From Amaranthus tricolor (Eukaryota > Streptophyta > Magnoliopsida > Caryophyllales > Amaranthaceae): a stretch of DNA of 64,000 nucleotides. This document shows positions 1 through 13,444 of this stretch, piece after piece (within the stretch, counting starts at the first letter, position 1; each line of letters begins with the position of its first letter). The stretch is from NCBI RefSeq assembly GCF_026212465.1, contig NC_080063.1, positions 18,708,797 to 18,772,796 on the forward strand. Direction: 5' to 3'. The translations under genes and the position numbers were made by a program. The notes under the pieces are model-generated. The model was not told where the DNA came from, ran no database searches, and saw only the letters and a list, made by a program, of their open reading frames with translations.

Positions 1-52
1 GTTAAAAAAGAGTAAAGGAACTTTCAATATAAACTAATGAAGAGATACATAC

Positions 53-3000
53 GTGTACAAGTTATCGACATCGTTTCCTTCAAGCTCCTCTCCAGGGGTA
101 AATGCATCGTGTAGAGCGGAAAGTGTTTCCTCGGGATCCTCGATTGTTAGAAGATACTTCGCAATCCTAATCTCCTTTGGCATTAGCCTCTGAAGATTAC
201 CTCTTGCTGTTTTGTACAAATGATAAAGCACATCCTTGACCTAGAGACGAAAATTAGGAACAAATATGAAAGTGAGGATAATCATCATGCAGAAAAGGCT
301 GCAGCAAACAAGTATAAAGGCTCCACACATCAAGTTAAAAGTAGGCTATTCTTATTAGAAATAACTGATATATATACAAGAAACCCAACAATCCAGCTAA
401 AAGGGGAAGGATTTAAATGACGAATTTCTCAAGCATATGGGTTCATATAACCTTTTATAGCCCGTTTGATAATGGGAATGGTAATGGAAAGTTAGTGTAA
501 TTTTGATAGGAATATCTCTTGACAAGTTTAATGGTCATGCTCATTCTCGTTCAACAATTTCATTTTCTTCGCAAAATTCATTCTATTGCATTATCATTTG
601 AAAATTGGTAAAAGATGGTAATGAAAATGGTGAACAAAAAACTTTTTTATGACCAAACTTTCACAGCCCGTTTGGTAGGCAGTAATAAACGGCGGTAATG
701 GGAATGAAAAACTAGTGTAATTTTGGTTGAAAAAACTCTTGGCTACCTTGATGGTCATGCTTGTCCAACTTCAATCATCTCAATTTCTTCATAAATTTCA
801 TTACGATGCATTACCATTGGGAGAGATGATATTAGTGGTAATGGAAATTTGTATAAAAAAACTTTTTTGTGATAAAAGTTCCATTACCATGGGAATGATA
901 TGGAACTTTAATTAAATTTTATGTTGTAAATCATTCCCATTATCACCATTTAATACCATTAACCAAACGGGCAGTCATTATCATGGAAATGACACGATAC
1001 ATATTTTGAAAATCTACACTAAAAATCATTCTCGTTACCACCAATAAGTATCGATAAGGCAATAACCAAACGGGCCGTTATTGTACTAATTTTTAGAGAT
1101 GAAGGAGGATCATAACCAAACAATTGATCACAAACATCAATTGCAAGTAACTGGAGGTCCAGGGCTAGATATGGTATAAAAATTATCAAAATTATCACAA
1201 GGTGTTCACAGTTTATGTAAGTTTAGACACCATGTTCACAAAAGAGAAAAGGCCAATCTCAAGTAGAAAAGATACCCAAAATTAATTCAAAGCTTTTAAC
1301 GAGCGATATCTTACCTCATCTTTCATCATGTTTGATTCTTTGGCAGCTGACCAAGCTTTTGTTATCATCAAAACAAGGGTAGAGTCGAGTTCATTTTTTG
1401 CAGCCAAGCTGTCTATTTTTCTGCATGCAGCGTCTACGGAGGGAGAATTGATGATGTCTTGGAACTTCACTTCAGCAGCATTAAGAGCTTCTATGCTTTC
1501 AGAAGCCGTGTCATAAGCTTGTACAGCAGCTAAGCACATGTTTCCAAGCTTCGCTACAGCTATTTTTGCAAAAAAGTACTCATTACTAACAAAACAAGAT
1601 CGGGAAAGACGGTAGAGAAAATAGTGGACGATAAAAGATCTGGAAAAAGTTCCGGAAGGGAAAACGAGCATAAAAATAACAATAAGATGTATACATGGAT
1701 TCCGGGATAAGATCGCGTAAATCTAAAATCATAACATCTAATACTATGACTTGAACAGATCCAAATTCTATCCTCTTCCCTCCATCTTCCAAAAGCGCGT
1801 GAAAAAGTGCTTTAGCTAATTGAAACAAGTAGGGAACCATCAGAAAATGCATAAAAAGTAATGGAAAATTTGACATCTTAATTTTACAATTGCTTCCTTT
1901 TGGAACTAAAATTCATCATCCCTAATTAAACAGGGTAGCGGACAAGAGATATGTATAAGCAATGTTGGTAAGAAAAAATTTTAGCCGACTAAACATAGCA
2001 TAACATGTTCACTTGATGAACTTGAACTTTTATACTCAAAAAGACATCCCTGATTAAAAACGGTAGCGCACAAGGTGAATGGTAGGAAGTTGATTGTGCA
2101 CAAATACGGTTTCGTTCACGGTCACAAAACGGATTTTACAAAGGACGCAATCAAGTATTTGATTATCTAAGAAAAAAATTTTGATTTCTAACCATTTTGC
2201 TCTGCAGGATCGTCATAATAAGATTCAGCTACAGTGTGAAGATGCACAAAAAACTCCTTATTGAAATCTTTACGACGCCTTGCTACGACTTCAGCTATTT
2301 TCTCTTGGGATTCTCTCACAGCGCTAAGAAGTTCATTGTGCCTTTGGACATCTTCATCTATCTGCGCACAAGAAAATTTAGTCATGGTACTCAAATTGTC
2401 TCTAATCAAATTACAATTTTTTCCTACCTCTTTTAATTTCCTTCCAAGCCGAAGTAGCTTATGTTTCATTTCAGGGTTGTCTTCACTATCTGCCCTCTCT
2501 TGACAACGTCGAAAAAAGTGGGGTCGGATAGAATCCCATTCTTTGCTAAAGGTTAATAATCTTCTCCAATCTGTTGGAGTGGGCTTGTCTACCAAAAAAA
2601 CGTCAATCAATTTATCACAAACACGGATCATTTTATGACTATCCAAGCTTTCAAGACCATCTTCTGTTTTTGTATCACCATCTTCTACTGCATTTTCCTG
2701 TGAAAATTTAGCATCAAGAGCAAAAACTCTGACATGACCTTCTTTCCAAGTATTGGCAACAATGGGAGCGGTCTTGACACAGACATTAGAAGAGGGATAT
2801 TGCGACTTGTTAAAGTTCTGGAGATAACAACCTGGTGAATCCAGTCAAGAGTAAACCATAAGCGATGAATAAAATTAGTGATAACCCTACACCGTGAAAA
2901 TTATAAGAAAAAATTTATAAAAGAAACCAACATGTCTGTCAACCTACAAAAGCGTTGCCATATCCCAAGTCACCAGACAGAAGATTCGAAAAATAACTTG

Positions 3001-4736
3001 CGGAGATGTGGACCCACTAAGGAGTTTTGGCATATAAATATGAGCAGACAGCACAGCAAGTATGAATCACCACCTTAAATGAAGGCAGGTGGCATATGAC
3101 ATCACCCACTGCCCAACTGAAACTAAGGATACATCGACAAGATCATTGGATCACCAATCTAATCTTATTGAACAGATCATAGAAATATACTACCTCCACT
3201 AGAGGCGAAAAGAAACCAATTTGGCGTATTTAACATAATAAATAAGTGATTCTAAGAGGAGTATCAAACAAAAGTGAAACAGAAAAATAGACAATGACGG
3301 CATGAATAAAAGACAGAATATGGCATAACCAACATCGTTCAGTGTCAGTAAAATGTGTTTTGTATACAAAAAGTTGCAGGATTAACTTGTGACACTCATA
3401 AATCAGAAATTAGATGAGAAGATTAACAATTGGCACAAATCAAAGCCATTCAATAGTGAGGCGACAAAGGTCAAAAGCGAAAAAGTAAGCCATAGTTGAC
3501 AAAACAACACAGTACTCTCCTATGACCCCACCCCACCCCAACTTAAGCTCTCTTCAGAGACCTGAGTTGGGGTGATTCATACAAACCGGAAGAAAAGGTA
3601 ATGACATGTGAAATCAAGCTAGGAACTTGGTTTTAAAAGGCATGAGGCACCCCAAGGGGCTAAGGGTCCCAAAGCCTAGGCTCTAGGGCACTCAAGAATG
3701 ACCTCCTGAGGCCAAGACCAAAAGAAGCTCTAAGGCGCTTCAAGGCGCTCGACTAAAGGAATTACCTAGCCTACCTTGCCAACCCATCGGGTCCAACACC
3801 CTCCTCATAAGTGCACGTAGGCGCACCTTTTAAAACTAAGGTTAGGAAACCTAAAATAAAATCCCAAAGGCCAAACAATTGAGCTTCGGCCTTCAGGAAA
3901 CAATTCAACCCAAATTCGTCTATCAAACGTGTTAAATTGAACAACGGTTATGGTTACTCAATCAAGGTCCATTACATCCTACTATGTTCCTTTCAATTTG
4001 GAACCAAATTGGTTCCAGTAATATGTAAACAAAGTAACACGTAGAGAGTCTCATTGGCCTTTTATCTCCTTTGATAAGGGTATATTTTTCCGTCATCTAA
4101 CCCTTCTCAGACCCTGATCATAGATATATGAATAAGTGGATATGATGAAGATGATGGTGATGAATTAAGAATCAAGAATCAAGAACCACTACAATCTACT
4201 AAGATTAATATTTGCATAAGCACACATACCTCCTTCTCTATCAGTTTGCTACTTTGTTCCTTTATTGTCACACTTATTTTGTATATGCTATCTACAGGGC
4301 TACATTCTTTCTGCTACTCTCGTCCACAAACTCGATTTCTCACCTCATCCCATTCACATGTTTCTTTCATCGATACTTTTTTCTTCAAATTCTTCCCTTA
4401 AAAACCCATCAAATCAATACTATGGTTGGAGCAACATATATATATATATATATAGGGGAGGGATCCATTGAGAAGTGGTTGAAAATGAGAAGGTTAAGAA
4501 GGACTCTACACCCTTGATTTCACTAAAATAAAAAAATCTATGGTCACGATTGAGCCAAAAACTCATAATTGTAAAAGTTACTATGTTACACAGAAAGGTA
4601 ACTATGAAATAATTTTTAAAATGTTCTTAAATTTATAACATAGTATCTTTTTTGTATATATAGTAACAAAAAAAAATCAAACAAAAATCCTTCTCACCCT
4701 TCTCATTTTAAAATCCTTCTCATTTGATCCTACATC

Positions 4737-4770
<34 letters not shown>

Positions 4771-5126
4771 TAATACTCCCCTCACATAAAACCCATAATT
4801 TCCTGTCAATACATTAAGGAAAAAAAAAAAACAACCAAAAGCTCGAGCCAAACCAAAAGCTTGAGCAAATTGTTGAGAACCCAAATATATTATACTCTAA
4901 CACAGTATAACCCGTATATAACAAACAATATACTATGAATGCCCATCAAATCAAAATGAAAGGAATGAAAAACAACCCAAACAAAAGAAAAGGTGGAATA
5001 ATCACCTGGGCGCTGTGCGGATATGGATATGGGTACCGAGAGAGACGAAATCCTGTCTAATCCGAAACAGGTTCCATTAATACCCACCCGTATCTGTAGA
5101 TTTTGTGTAAACATGGATTGAGTCAT
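53..5126 (-). CDS. Chloroplast protein, At4g37920-like (3' end off the window)
   Basis: Five exons are visible, in coding order 5126-5006, 2831-2428, 2361-2193, 1559-1315 and 240-53; the gene continues past the left edge through a GTATGT donor at 52. Phases agree at every junction. The start ATG at 5126 opens a Ser/Gln-rich N-terminus that fits a transit peptide. The mature part carries blocks typical of the plant family of Arabidopsis At4g37920 (uncharacterised, chloroplast, sometimes labelled endoribonuclease E-like): CDKLIDVFL, ARRRKDFN, SPSVDAACRKI, KAWSAAKES and MLYHLYK. The last block lies in exon 5. The fourth intron (241-1314) holds a nested MITE and the first (2832-5005) another element. 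Family assignment is from remembered similarity and is strong; biochemical function is not known to me. Confidence 0.85.
458..1077. mobile_element. Tourist-like MITE, outer copy interrupted by a second copy
   Basis: The ends are TAGCCCGTTTGAT and ACCAAACGGGCCG, flanked by TTA on both sides (455-457 and 1078-1080), the target signature of PIF/Harbinger-type MITEs. The element is interrupted at 664 by a related copy. Without the insert the outer element is about 310 bp, nearly the same as the inner one. It lies in the fourth intron of the At4g37920-like gene. Confidence 0.75.
664..974. mobile_element. Tourist-like MITE, inner nested copy
   Basis: The ends are CAGCCCGTTTGGT and ACCAAACGGGCAG, flanked by TCA at 661-663 and at 975-977. 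Internal sequence (a TAATGGGAATG stretch, ATGGTCATGC, CATTACCAT) is clearly homologous to the two halves of the outer element, so one family member jumped into another. Confidence 0.75.
3627..3840. mobile_element. Small inverted-repeat element, GGTTTTAAAAGG ends
   Basis: The left end reads CTTGGTTTTAAAAGGC and the right end reads as its imperfect reverse complement (GCACCTTTTAAAACTAAG). The interior is unusually G+C-rich for the region (GGCGC, CAAGGCGC). Possible imperfect 9-base direct repeats, GCTAGGAAC and GTTAGGAAA, flank it. It sits in the first intron of the At4g37920-like gene. Confidence 0.6.
4435..4763. repeat. Two TA microsatellites
   Basis: Pure TA runs occur at about 4435-4454 and 4735-4763 in the first intron of the At4g37920-like gene. 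The DNA between them is AT-rich and holds nothing I recognise. Confidence 0.8.
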
Positions 5127-5200
5127 CGGAAAATGGGCAAAGGCAGTGGAGAAATGGCGGGGGTAACTAATTGTGTGAGCAAATGAGATTCATTATCATC

Positions 5201-5210
5201 TTTTTATAGT
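5201..5210 (-). promoter_or_regulatory. TATA box of the At4g37920-like gene
   Basis: The minus strand reads ACTATAAAAA here, about 75-80 bases upstream of the start codon at 5126. That leaves a short leader, a usual plant arrangement. Confidence 0.6.
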
Positions 5211-6829
5211 GTACTTGAGAACATGGTTTATTTTTACTTTATTTATTTATTTTTTTTATTAAAAGGCGTTTAGGGTAGGCCGACTGGCCGAGTGACCGAG
5301 AGTCGAACAAAGGGGCATCCACAATTGAACACAAATTTCGTCTTGGAAATAATGTAAACGGTTATTTAGTTCACAAGACCCGACGACTATGACCATTTAC
5401 TTGTGTAATGGGAGGAAGATCAAAGAGAATATTAAGATTAATTATAATTCTTAATTTCTCACTAATGAAAAGTATATCATAGCTATAATTATAAATAAGA
5501 AAATTAACTTTAATTTAGAGTAGATAAATTTAAATTTGAATTTAATTGCATTTAATGAAATTATTTTTTGTTGATTGGACATTGTTTATGAATAATTTTT
5601 TTTTCCAGTTTGTGTTATAATCGTTTTAATATAAAAAGTTGATTAAGGATAAGATTAAATACGTTCTCAATCTTCAATCTAAAATAAACATTCATTAATC
5701 ATTAGGTGTGATTTTTTTTTTTGGAGAATTTTTCAACTTAGTACCATTTTTAAAAACTTTTTAAATGCTAGATTTAAGTTGTAACTCGTTTAGGAAATGA
5801 GTCTAACGTGATAAGCTTCATGAACAATTAATCTAGTACAATATAAGATTGTTATATTTCCAAGAAATTTTTCATAATCTGTTGAAACTAAAAACTATTT
5901 ATTTTTCTAAATGATTTGAATTTAGTTAAATATATGTATTAGCACAAGACCTGAATCTACTTGAAAGAGGAATCAAATATATGCCCAAGTCCTCATCTAA
6001 CATCCCCTTTGTTTAATGATTGTTTGTAGATCGATTATTGCAATCGAAATCCTTCCATGGGTGCAAAAGATATCATCAAATTTCTCCCAAAGGCCTAGAA
6101 GATATATTCCCATTGTATCTCGGAACACACCATCCTTCCGCTATCGCAAATGTTCAACTTTGATCGCTAAAAGAAACACCAAATCATGAACTTGTTTGTC
6201 TCGTTATGGAACCTTAGATGAAATTGTATCAGAGTCGAGTCGTATTGGAGATGAGCAAACAACATGATTCATCTAAAAGAGGATTTAGTAGTACAAGACT
6301 TTAAAAAATTGCATTTTCACTTTTTTACATATCATTGTGTAAACTAACATATTAAAGAATACATATTGCTCCATATGAGTCCGCAGCCCTCTCCTTGGAG
6401 GGGGCACGAATATGATTTGTCCGTAAGCTTCCTTCCCCGGACACTAACTTGTACAGAATACTGAATTGATTAGTAGCCAAAGAATACTCAATGAGAAAGG
6501 AGAATAAGGGTATTATAATTTAAGATTGCTAGCACACCCTTAAACAACATCAAATCATGTTATAGCCATTAAAAACGGCTAGATCTTAGAAGAAAAAATA
6601 AAAGTGATCTTTACACTGATATAAACATCTGTATTGAGCTCTCCTCAGGCGGAACAAAGTCATCGGAGTCTTGCAATTTTTAAGCATTCTTTAACTCTCC
6701 ATACATCGTCGAGACGTCGAGTTCAAGCAGACGGATTCATCTTTCCCTTTTAGCTGTTGGCATGCATCGACTATGTCTCTTCATGAGTGTCGATCAACCA
6801 TAAAACTGAAACGATCCCACATTCATGAC
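5211..6829. other. Intergenic, no gene seen
   Basis: AT-rich spacer between the promoter of the At4g37920-like gene and the 3' end of the PERK gene. No open frame here matches a family I know, and no clear transposon ends were found. The lower end should contain the 3' untranslated region of the kinase gene. Confidence 0.6.
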
Positions 6830-9800
6830 TTAGACTTGTTCACTCCTATCTCCGGCTAGTCCACTTCTCCCTCCAATCGACCAGCTACATTGTGGGCTAT
6901 TTTGATATTCTGAACTAAACTCTTGGCTTCCAAATGCCATCCTTCGGAACATTTTAATTTGTGCGGATTGTTCTCCTGAATCGTAGATCCCACTTTGGCC
7001 TGGTTTCATGCCATTTGATATATCTGATAGCTCGTTCATTGAATTCAATGCTCTTACCACCTATCAGATTATGATTCAGAGAGTAGGGAATAAAAAAAAG
7101 TCAATTTATTGTTGTTCTACCTTAGGTGATCAAGCTAGAAATTTTTTCTTGCGTCTATTTTCAATTTTTTTTTTGAAGTTCCGTCTATTTTCATTTTTAT
7201 TTACAAGAATTGCACTTCTTATTTATGTAAAGTCGCAAATGATGCTTGTTATAAGGTTGCAAAAATCTAAACCCCAAAACCCTGCCTAAGTGGGAGGAGA
7301 CATTCAACGGCATTGGGGTAATGGAATATTGTTACAAGAATTATCGCATATGTTTTAAAGGGATTTGAGAAAACACTAATAAGCATTTACCTGGCTCATT
7401 CTTGGCCTTTTAATAGCCGAATGCCGTACACAGGTAGCCGCTGCTTCAACCATCCGGAACATCTCACCTCTGTCATAGTTACCTTGCAATTTTGGGTCGG
7501 CAAGTTCATCAAAGTTTTGGTTCTCTAATGCCTCGGTCATCAAAGGTCGAGCCTAAAGATGTTCATATTCAAACACGTCTAAAAACTAGAGGAACAGAGT
7601 CTAAAAAGAGGAATGAACAAGTCAAGTAGTATAGCAATTAGCGAGCGTACCCATTCAACTAAGCTTTCATCTCCTAGTGGCCGGGTTTCATCAACAGGCT
7701 TACGTCCTGTTATAATCTCCAGAAGCACCACCCCGAAAGAGAAGACATCAGATTTTTCCGTCAACTTACCACTTGATGCATATTCAGGTGCCATGTAGCT
7801 GTAGAGACACCATGTTTAACAAATAAATGGAAATGTCAAGCCCCAACAGTATGCATGCAACTAACATAATAGCTAATGTAGCATAACATCAAAGATCCTC
7901 AATTATACTCTTTCCGTCCCAAAAATTTACACCGGTATCCTACGTTTGGATGAAAATTAGGCATATTTGCTGAAATAGAGTTGAGTACAGTTAATCTCCT
8001 GACACACCCCTATCTAAATGGAATGAATCACGAAGGAAAGAGTAAGGGAAAGAGACGATATCTTAGTGATTACGGATGATCCTACATATTGACAAGAATT
8101 CTGGAAAGAGTAGGGAAACGTCTTGTACTCTGTAAAAACTATTGACTTCTTCTAAGGATTTAGTCCATTGTCTGTATAATTTTGCTACATATTGATTTCC
8201 TTATTAAATGAACGTTTAGTTGGAAGAAAATGGGAGAAATAGATGAAAAAACAAGTGGACGAAAATTGAAAAAGGTGTATGGATGAGATGAAGAGAAGAG
8301 AGTGAGTTTGTGGATGGGATGAGAATAGAGATTATGGTCACATGCACCGTAATGGAAATGTAGCAAAACAGATTAGACATCAAAAAAAGCAAAATGTAGC
8401 AAACTTATCAAGATAGAGGAATTGAGGGAATATATATGAACAAAACAAAATAAACAGACGAGATTGCCTACCCAAATGTTCCCATGACACGCGTTGATAC
8501 ATGTGTATTTGATTCCAGCTCTTGTGCTATTTTTGCTAGCCCAAAATCGGCTACCTATTCACAGCAGAGGGCTAAAGTCATGAAATATAAATTCTGCTCA
8601 AACCAACAAATTGAGCATCATAACAAGCTTTTCATGTATTATCTACTAGTTTCGAATGCAGTTTACGAGCTCGTAATTCCAATAATGATGTTGGGATGAT
8701 TTATCCCACATCGACAAATTGAACATGGTGTGCACACTAAATATAAGTTATTGGAGTCCTTCCCATTGCCATATGGTTTTGGAATAATATATATCTCCTT
8801 GACTTATGAAGTGTGTGCACCTCGTGTTTCCCTGTTAATATGCTGGCATTCACAATAAGTCCAGCTTAATTTAACAAAGTTACTGCATTCCCTTCAAAAT
8901 GAGACAGCGAGGAGCATACCTTAGCTTCAAAGTTGTTATCTATAAGAATGTTAGCGGATTTAATATCCCTGTGAATGATCCGTGGATGACCTGGAAATGA
9001 GAAATTCGGAGAATAAAAGAGAACGTATTAGATGTGTTAATAGAGTAAAAGGAAGTCAACATATAAAAAAATAGTAGTTTGAAGAGCAAGATTTACAGTC
9101 TTCATGCAGGTAAGTAATTCCTCGAGCAGAACCACAGGCAACTTTGACTCTGAAATTCCATTGCATGGGTGCTTTCTTAGTATCTGTAAGCGCCAAAGTT
9201 AAGCAGAGATAAGAGGAACTCTTACAACTCAGGACAGTGCAAAAACGACATCCTAGTATGCAGTTAGTCATTTTGAATTTGATTTATCCGATGATATAGA
9301 AATACAGGGGTAATAGAATCAAATCGTTTAATCGGAAGTATGTTATGAACAATGTAACTTGAATTTCCCATGGGTACCGATGAGCTTAAATGGGCAGAAA
9401 TGGATGAGTCAGACACATGCATGAATATAATACTTAAGTAGAGGTGTTCAAAACTGACCCGATGACCGGATATTTACAGGACCTTGTAACCGAACTCAAT
9501 TTGACCCGACTAGAAAATGAATTAAAAATTATGTAAAAATCAATGTGGACTCAAAACCCGCTTTTGAATCGACTCGAAACACGTGATGAAAATTGACCCG
9601 ATAACCCGAAACACCTCTATACTTAAGGCACTAAAACGGTTTAATTTATAACACTTCTACGAAGCTTACTTACTGTGGAGGTGGTCATGAAGTGTGCCAT
9701 TAGGAACAAATTCATAAACAAGCAATCTCTGAGAATCAGTAATACAATGACCCACAAGGGAAACCAAATAACGATGGTGCACACGGCTGATAATCTCGAC

Positions 9801-11822
9801 CTCCGCTTTAAATTCACGATCTCCTTGTCCACTATTATCTTTCAACTTCTTTATAGCTACTTCTCTTCCATCTTGCAAACACCCTTTGTACACGCAACCG
9901 AACCCACCAGCCCCCAAAACTTTTTCTGCAGCAAATCCATCTGAAGCTGCACTCAACTCTTCATATGAAAACCAAGTTTTAGAATTGCCTATTCCAGGAT
10001 TATCTGATGATAAATTCAGAAATTCTCCGCCATCGCCCTTTTGGTTTATAAAAGAGGTGCCTAAGACAATTTAACATCCCATAGCAGTTATTTTAGTAGT
10101 ATTCAATTACACTTGAAATATAATTGATCACAATCGTATCTGCAAGCATTAGCAAAAGGAAAATTTCAAAGCAAATGGTTCTTGATTTCCGCCCTTGTCA
10201 TCACTAATACACGCAACATTTTCATCATTTTCTCTACTCCGTGAATCGAACGGAACATTATATTTTGACATTTGACTACAACAAAATTTTTGAGTTTCTA
10301 GCAGCCGAAATCGGAAAAACGATGGTCAAAGTCAAACTGCTATACTCTAATCAAGGGCAAAAAAACACTGATTTAAAATGTATAACCTTGTATTTGAAGT
10401 TACCTACTGAGCTTCAGTAATTTGTGAAATTAAGAAGAAAAAGAAACTTAGATATATAGTTAGTGGTAAAGTACATTTTAATTTGAAAAGATGGTCTAGT
10501 GTTTTTAACTTGGATGCATACCTTAACTAAAACAATGAAGTAAAATAAGATGGCATTTTTAGGTTCTCATTTGGTTTTGTTTGTCATTTGCGGTATTTGG
10601 AGGAAGGGACTTGGACTTGGATGTTCTATGTTACTCGGACTCTTCATTTTGCTTTACGTACCCGTGTCCAATCCTTGATGCTCAGGCATTGGTATGGCAC
10701 TTAGACACTTCATTTTAGGCGTAAAATTGAACATTTAGACGTATCCGACACTTGGACACATACATGTATCCGACATTAGTAACATAGCCTATGCATCATA
10801 TCATTATCTGACCTTCTAAACTCGCTTAGATTATTCACGTCATGAAGTATCCAAATGGAGGATGTTGCTTCTTCCTCCTCTTTCCCTTTAATTGCTCAAT
10901 GTTTTTAAAACTCTTGCATTCAGGAAAGGAATGGGCAAATTCAAAGGGAATGTCCTAGTGCATCAAATGCATAAACCATAAGAAAACACATAATCAAGGA
11001 AAGAAAGCAGGGATATCAGCAATCATGCAGTCAATTTAAAAAACAGTACACAACCAATCAGATACAAATTCAAACAAAAAAGTTACCCGAAGTAGGAGAA
11101 AAGGTATATGGAGAAGGCATCATATACATTGAATTATATCGGGTGTGTCTCTTCCTTCGCCTTTGCAAGCATATGAGTGCTAAAAAGGCAATTATGAAAA
11201 CACCCACCACAACACCGATGGCTATTCCTGTCTTACTATCTTTTGACGAATGAGCAACAGGATTGACTCTTACACGTGAGCCAGAACTTCCAGATTTTGA
11301 AGGAGGCCTTGGTGCTGAGCCAGTGGGAGTAGAGTCAGATGGAGGACTTGGAGGAGAAGGAGAGGATGAAGGTGGTATCGGAGGAGATGGAAAGGATGTT
11401 GGTGGTGTTGGAGGCGACAAAGGGTCCACAGGCGGAGGAGAAGCAAAAGTAGTAGGTGGAGGAGAGACCGGAATGGAACCAAGAGGATCCGGGGGAGATG
11501 GAAGGCTTGGAGAAGGCGGAGATTGGAAAGCAACCGGGGGTGATTTTGTAATCATTGATGCTTCAAGAGGTGGAGGAGAGGCCGGTGGTGGAGAAGCGCC
11601 AGGATGTGATGGTGGAGGAGACGAATGTGGACCGTGTGGTGAAAGTGGTGGTGAGGGTGGAGGCGGAGGAATTTGTTCGGGACGTGGTGGAGAATCATTG
11701 GAAGGAGGGGGAACAAATGAGCTCGCATCAGGAGGTGATTCGATAGGCGGTAGAATTGATGTTAGGATAGGAATTACAGGACTTGGAGGACCATTAGGTT
11801 GAGGATTTGGGGATGAAGCCAT
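6830..11822 (-). CDS. Proline-rich extensin-like receptor kinase (PERK family)
   Basis: Eight exons: 11822-11087, 10060-9674, 9183-9097, 8990-8920, 8554-8472, 7798-7651, 7552-7391 and 7060-6830; 1905 nt, 634 residues, all phases consistent. Residues 1 to about 180 are a Pro/Ser-rich wall-facing domain without a classical signal peptide, normal for PERKs. About 199-219 is the membrane helix ([15 protein letters not shown]...), followed by an RRRKRH stop-transfer. The Ser/Thr kinase domain shows [11 protein letters not shown] (295 on), VAIKK lysine 316, [14 protein letters not shown] and MAPEY, so it should be active. The tail ([19 protein letters not shown]) is typical of PERK C-termini. PERKs act at the plasma membrane in wall sensing and growth; which paralogue this is (PERK8-13 side likely) cannot be decided here. 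Introns hold a Stowaway-like and a hAT-like MITE. Confidence 0.95.
7908..8042. mobile_element. Stowaway-like MITE (135 bp)
   Basis: The ends are CTCTTTCCGTCCC and a GGAAAGAG counterpart, flanked by TA on both sides. It lies in the intron between PERK exons 5 and 6. Confidence 0.6.
9439..9619. mobile_element. hAT-like MITE, family 1, perfect 8-bp target duplication
   Basis: Starts TAGAGGTGTTCA and ends ACACCTCTA. The 8-base duplication TACTTAAG flanks it exactly at 9431-9438 and 9620-9627. The interior is rich in GACCCGA and AACCCGA motifs. It is in the PERK intron between exons 2 and 3. Relatives are at 43077, 62568 and 63231. Confidence 0.85.
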
Positions 11823-13444
11823 CTTTTCATTAGATTACTTCTTCCCCACAAAATGTAGCCATGTAATTCATACAAACATTCCTAATTCTACTTCTTGCCA
11901 AACCTTAACCTTCAAAATTCTTAATTCTCCTTCAAATTTTCAAAAAGGAATATTTTATATGCAACAAAGCCCTAATCATGAAAAAAAAACCCTAAGAATC
12001 CAAATTTCTGAAACCTAATTACTGCACAAACCCAGAATTCTCTAACAATAAAAATGATAAGAGCCCTCAGCCAACAGAAGCCTTTAAATTTCTACAGAAA
12101 AAATCCCAATTCAATCAATAAAATACCAATTAGTCTTCCCCTTGATTGTAAATTCAATCAATCAAACTAAACAAGATTAATCTTTTTTTTCTTTTTTTCT
12201 TTTTTTTCCTTTTTTTGAAAAAAAAAAGAAAAATAGGGAAATAAACAAAAAAATCCAATATTAGCACAAATTGCTCAAAATTGAGAAAAACCCGGATGAC
12301 CAAACAGAGAATATTGCCAGAAAGAAAAAATGTAGAAAACCAAAAACCTTAAACAAAACCCACATCACAATGTTATCAGCAAAACCTAATTTAGTTGCAT
12401 AAAATCAAATGCCAAGAAAGAAAATACTGAGATTAAAAAACATAATTGAAGTGTAGATTAATAGAGAAAATTCTACCTTCTTTTTCATGAAGAAAGTTTC
12501 TATATCGAGAAAATGCAGAAGAATGCAGATGGGAAATCACCAAATTTCCAAAAGAAAGGATCTTCGCTGAATGATAAAATGACTAGCAAATTCAGGAGTT
12601 TAAAAGAGAATAAAGAATTAGAACTCATTAGAATCAAGTAGCATACCACTGCCAGAACTGTCCGAAGTATCGACTCATAAACAGTTGCTTAAATCAATTG
12701 TTAAAGGAAATACATTTGAAAAAGAATTTTGTTGTTACCCCATCGACTATTAGGAAAAAAAAAAAGTAAAAGTCAAAACTTAATTAAAATATTATAAAGA
12801 ATAATATTTTGATTTTGACTTGAAAATTTAGTTTTTTAGCTGACTTAAAAACTATTTATTTAATATTTTTATTGTTTGTTTAATAAATCAAACGTAAAAA
12901 ATAAAAAATCAATTAAAAAGCTATTTGTTAAACAATTTATATTTCTCTTATTTAACTTCATGATGGTAGATTTTGTCATTTTCGATATATATAAGTCTGC
13001 GATACTTGAAATCAATTGGTTTAGTATCGTACTCCATAGGAAAAATGCACATGTTAACTTGATTGTAGTAACAATCCTAATGCGGTAGATATTAGTTGCT
13101 CATACCTTAGAGGTGTTGTAATATGTTTCAAAAAATTCATATGCTAATAATTTTTTCAATTATTATATGTGTTTGTTGTAAGAATGAAATTGTATTCAAG
13201 TTAAATAATACATTTTTAACGAATAACATTTTAATATTTATCCGTTGAGAAAATTTTTGAATTTTAGTTTTCATTTTTTTTTTATTTTGCTATTTTGCTT
13301 TGGCATTTGTAGTTTCTCGAGTTAATGGTGTCTACCCGTTTTTGACAAGGGTACGATCCTGAGTCTTTCAACCCTTTCAACGCCCAATAGTCTCAGAGAC
13401 TATAGATTTAAACACACCGAGACACACAACACTAGCACATAGTA
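11823..13444. other. Divergent intergenic region with PERK leader
   Basis: Lies between the start codons of the PERK gene (minus) and the coiled-coil gene (plus), so both promoters should be here. A donor-like AAG|GTAGAA on the minus strand at 12477/12476 suggests a PERK leader intron, but I could not fix its acceptor. A T-run then A-run at about 12181-12235 could fold as a hairpin. The part after 12,700 is AT-rich. A GCCCAATAG and a CTATAGATTTAAA about 45-65 bases before 13445 are possible core promoter elements. Confidence 0.45.

Noticed and set aside
5271..5330. A possible tRNA-like segment (GGCCGACTGGCCGAG and AGTCGAAC)
   Set aside because: A cloverleaf with acceptor stem and TPsiC loop could not be built.
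11263..11802. A glycine-rich protein on the plus strand
   Set aside because: It is the antisense shadow of the proline-rich domain of the PERK gene; GGT/GGA codons mirror CCA/CCT proline codons.
12876..13088. A 70-residue open frame upstream of the coiled-coil gene
   Set aside because: AT-rich with no motif; it fits chance in this composition.
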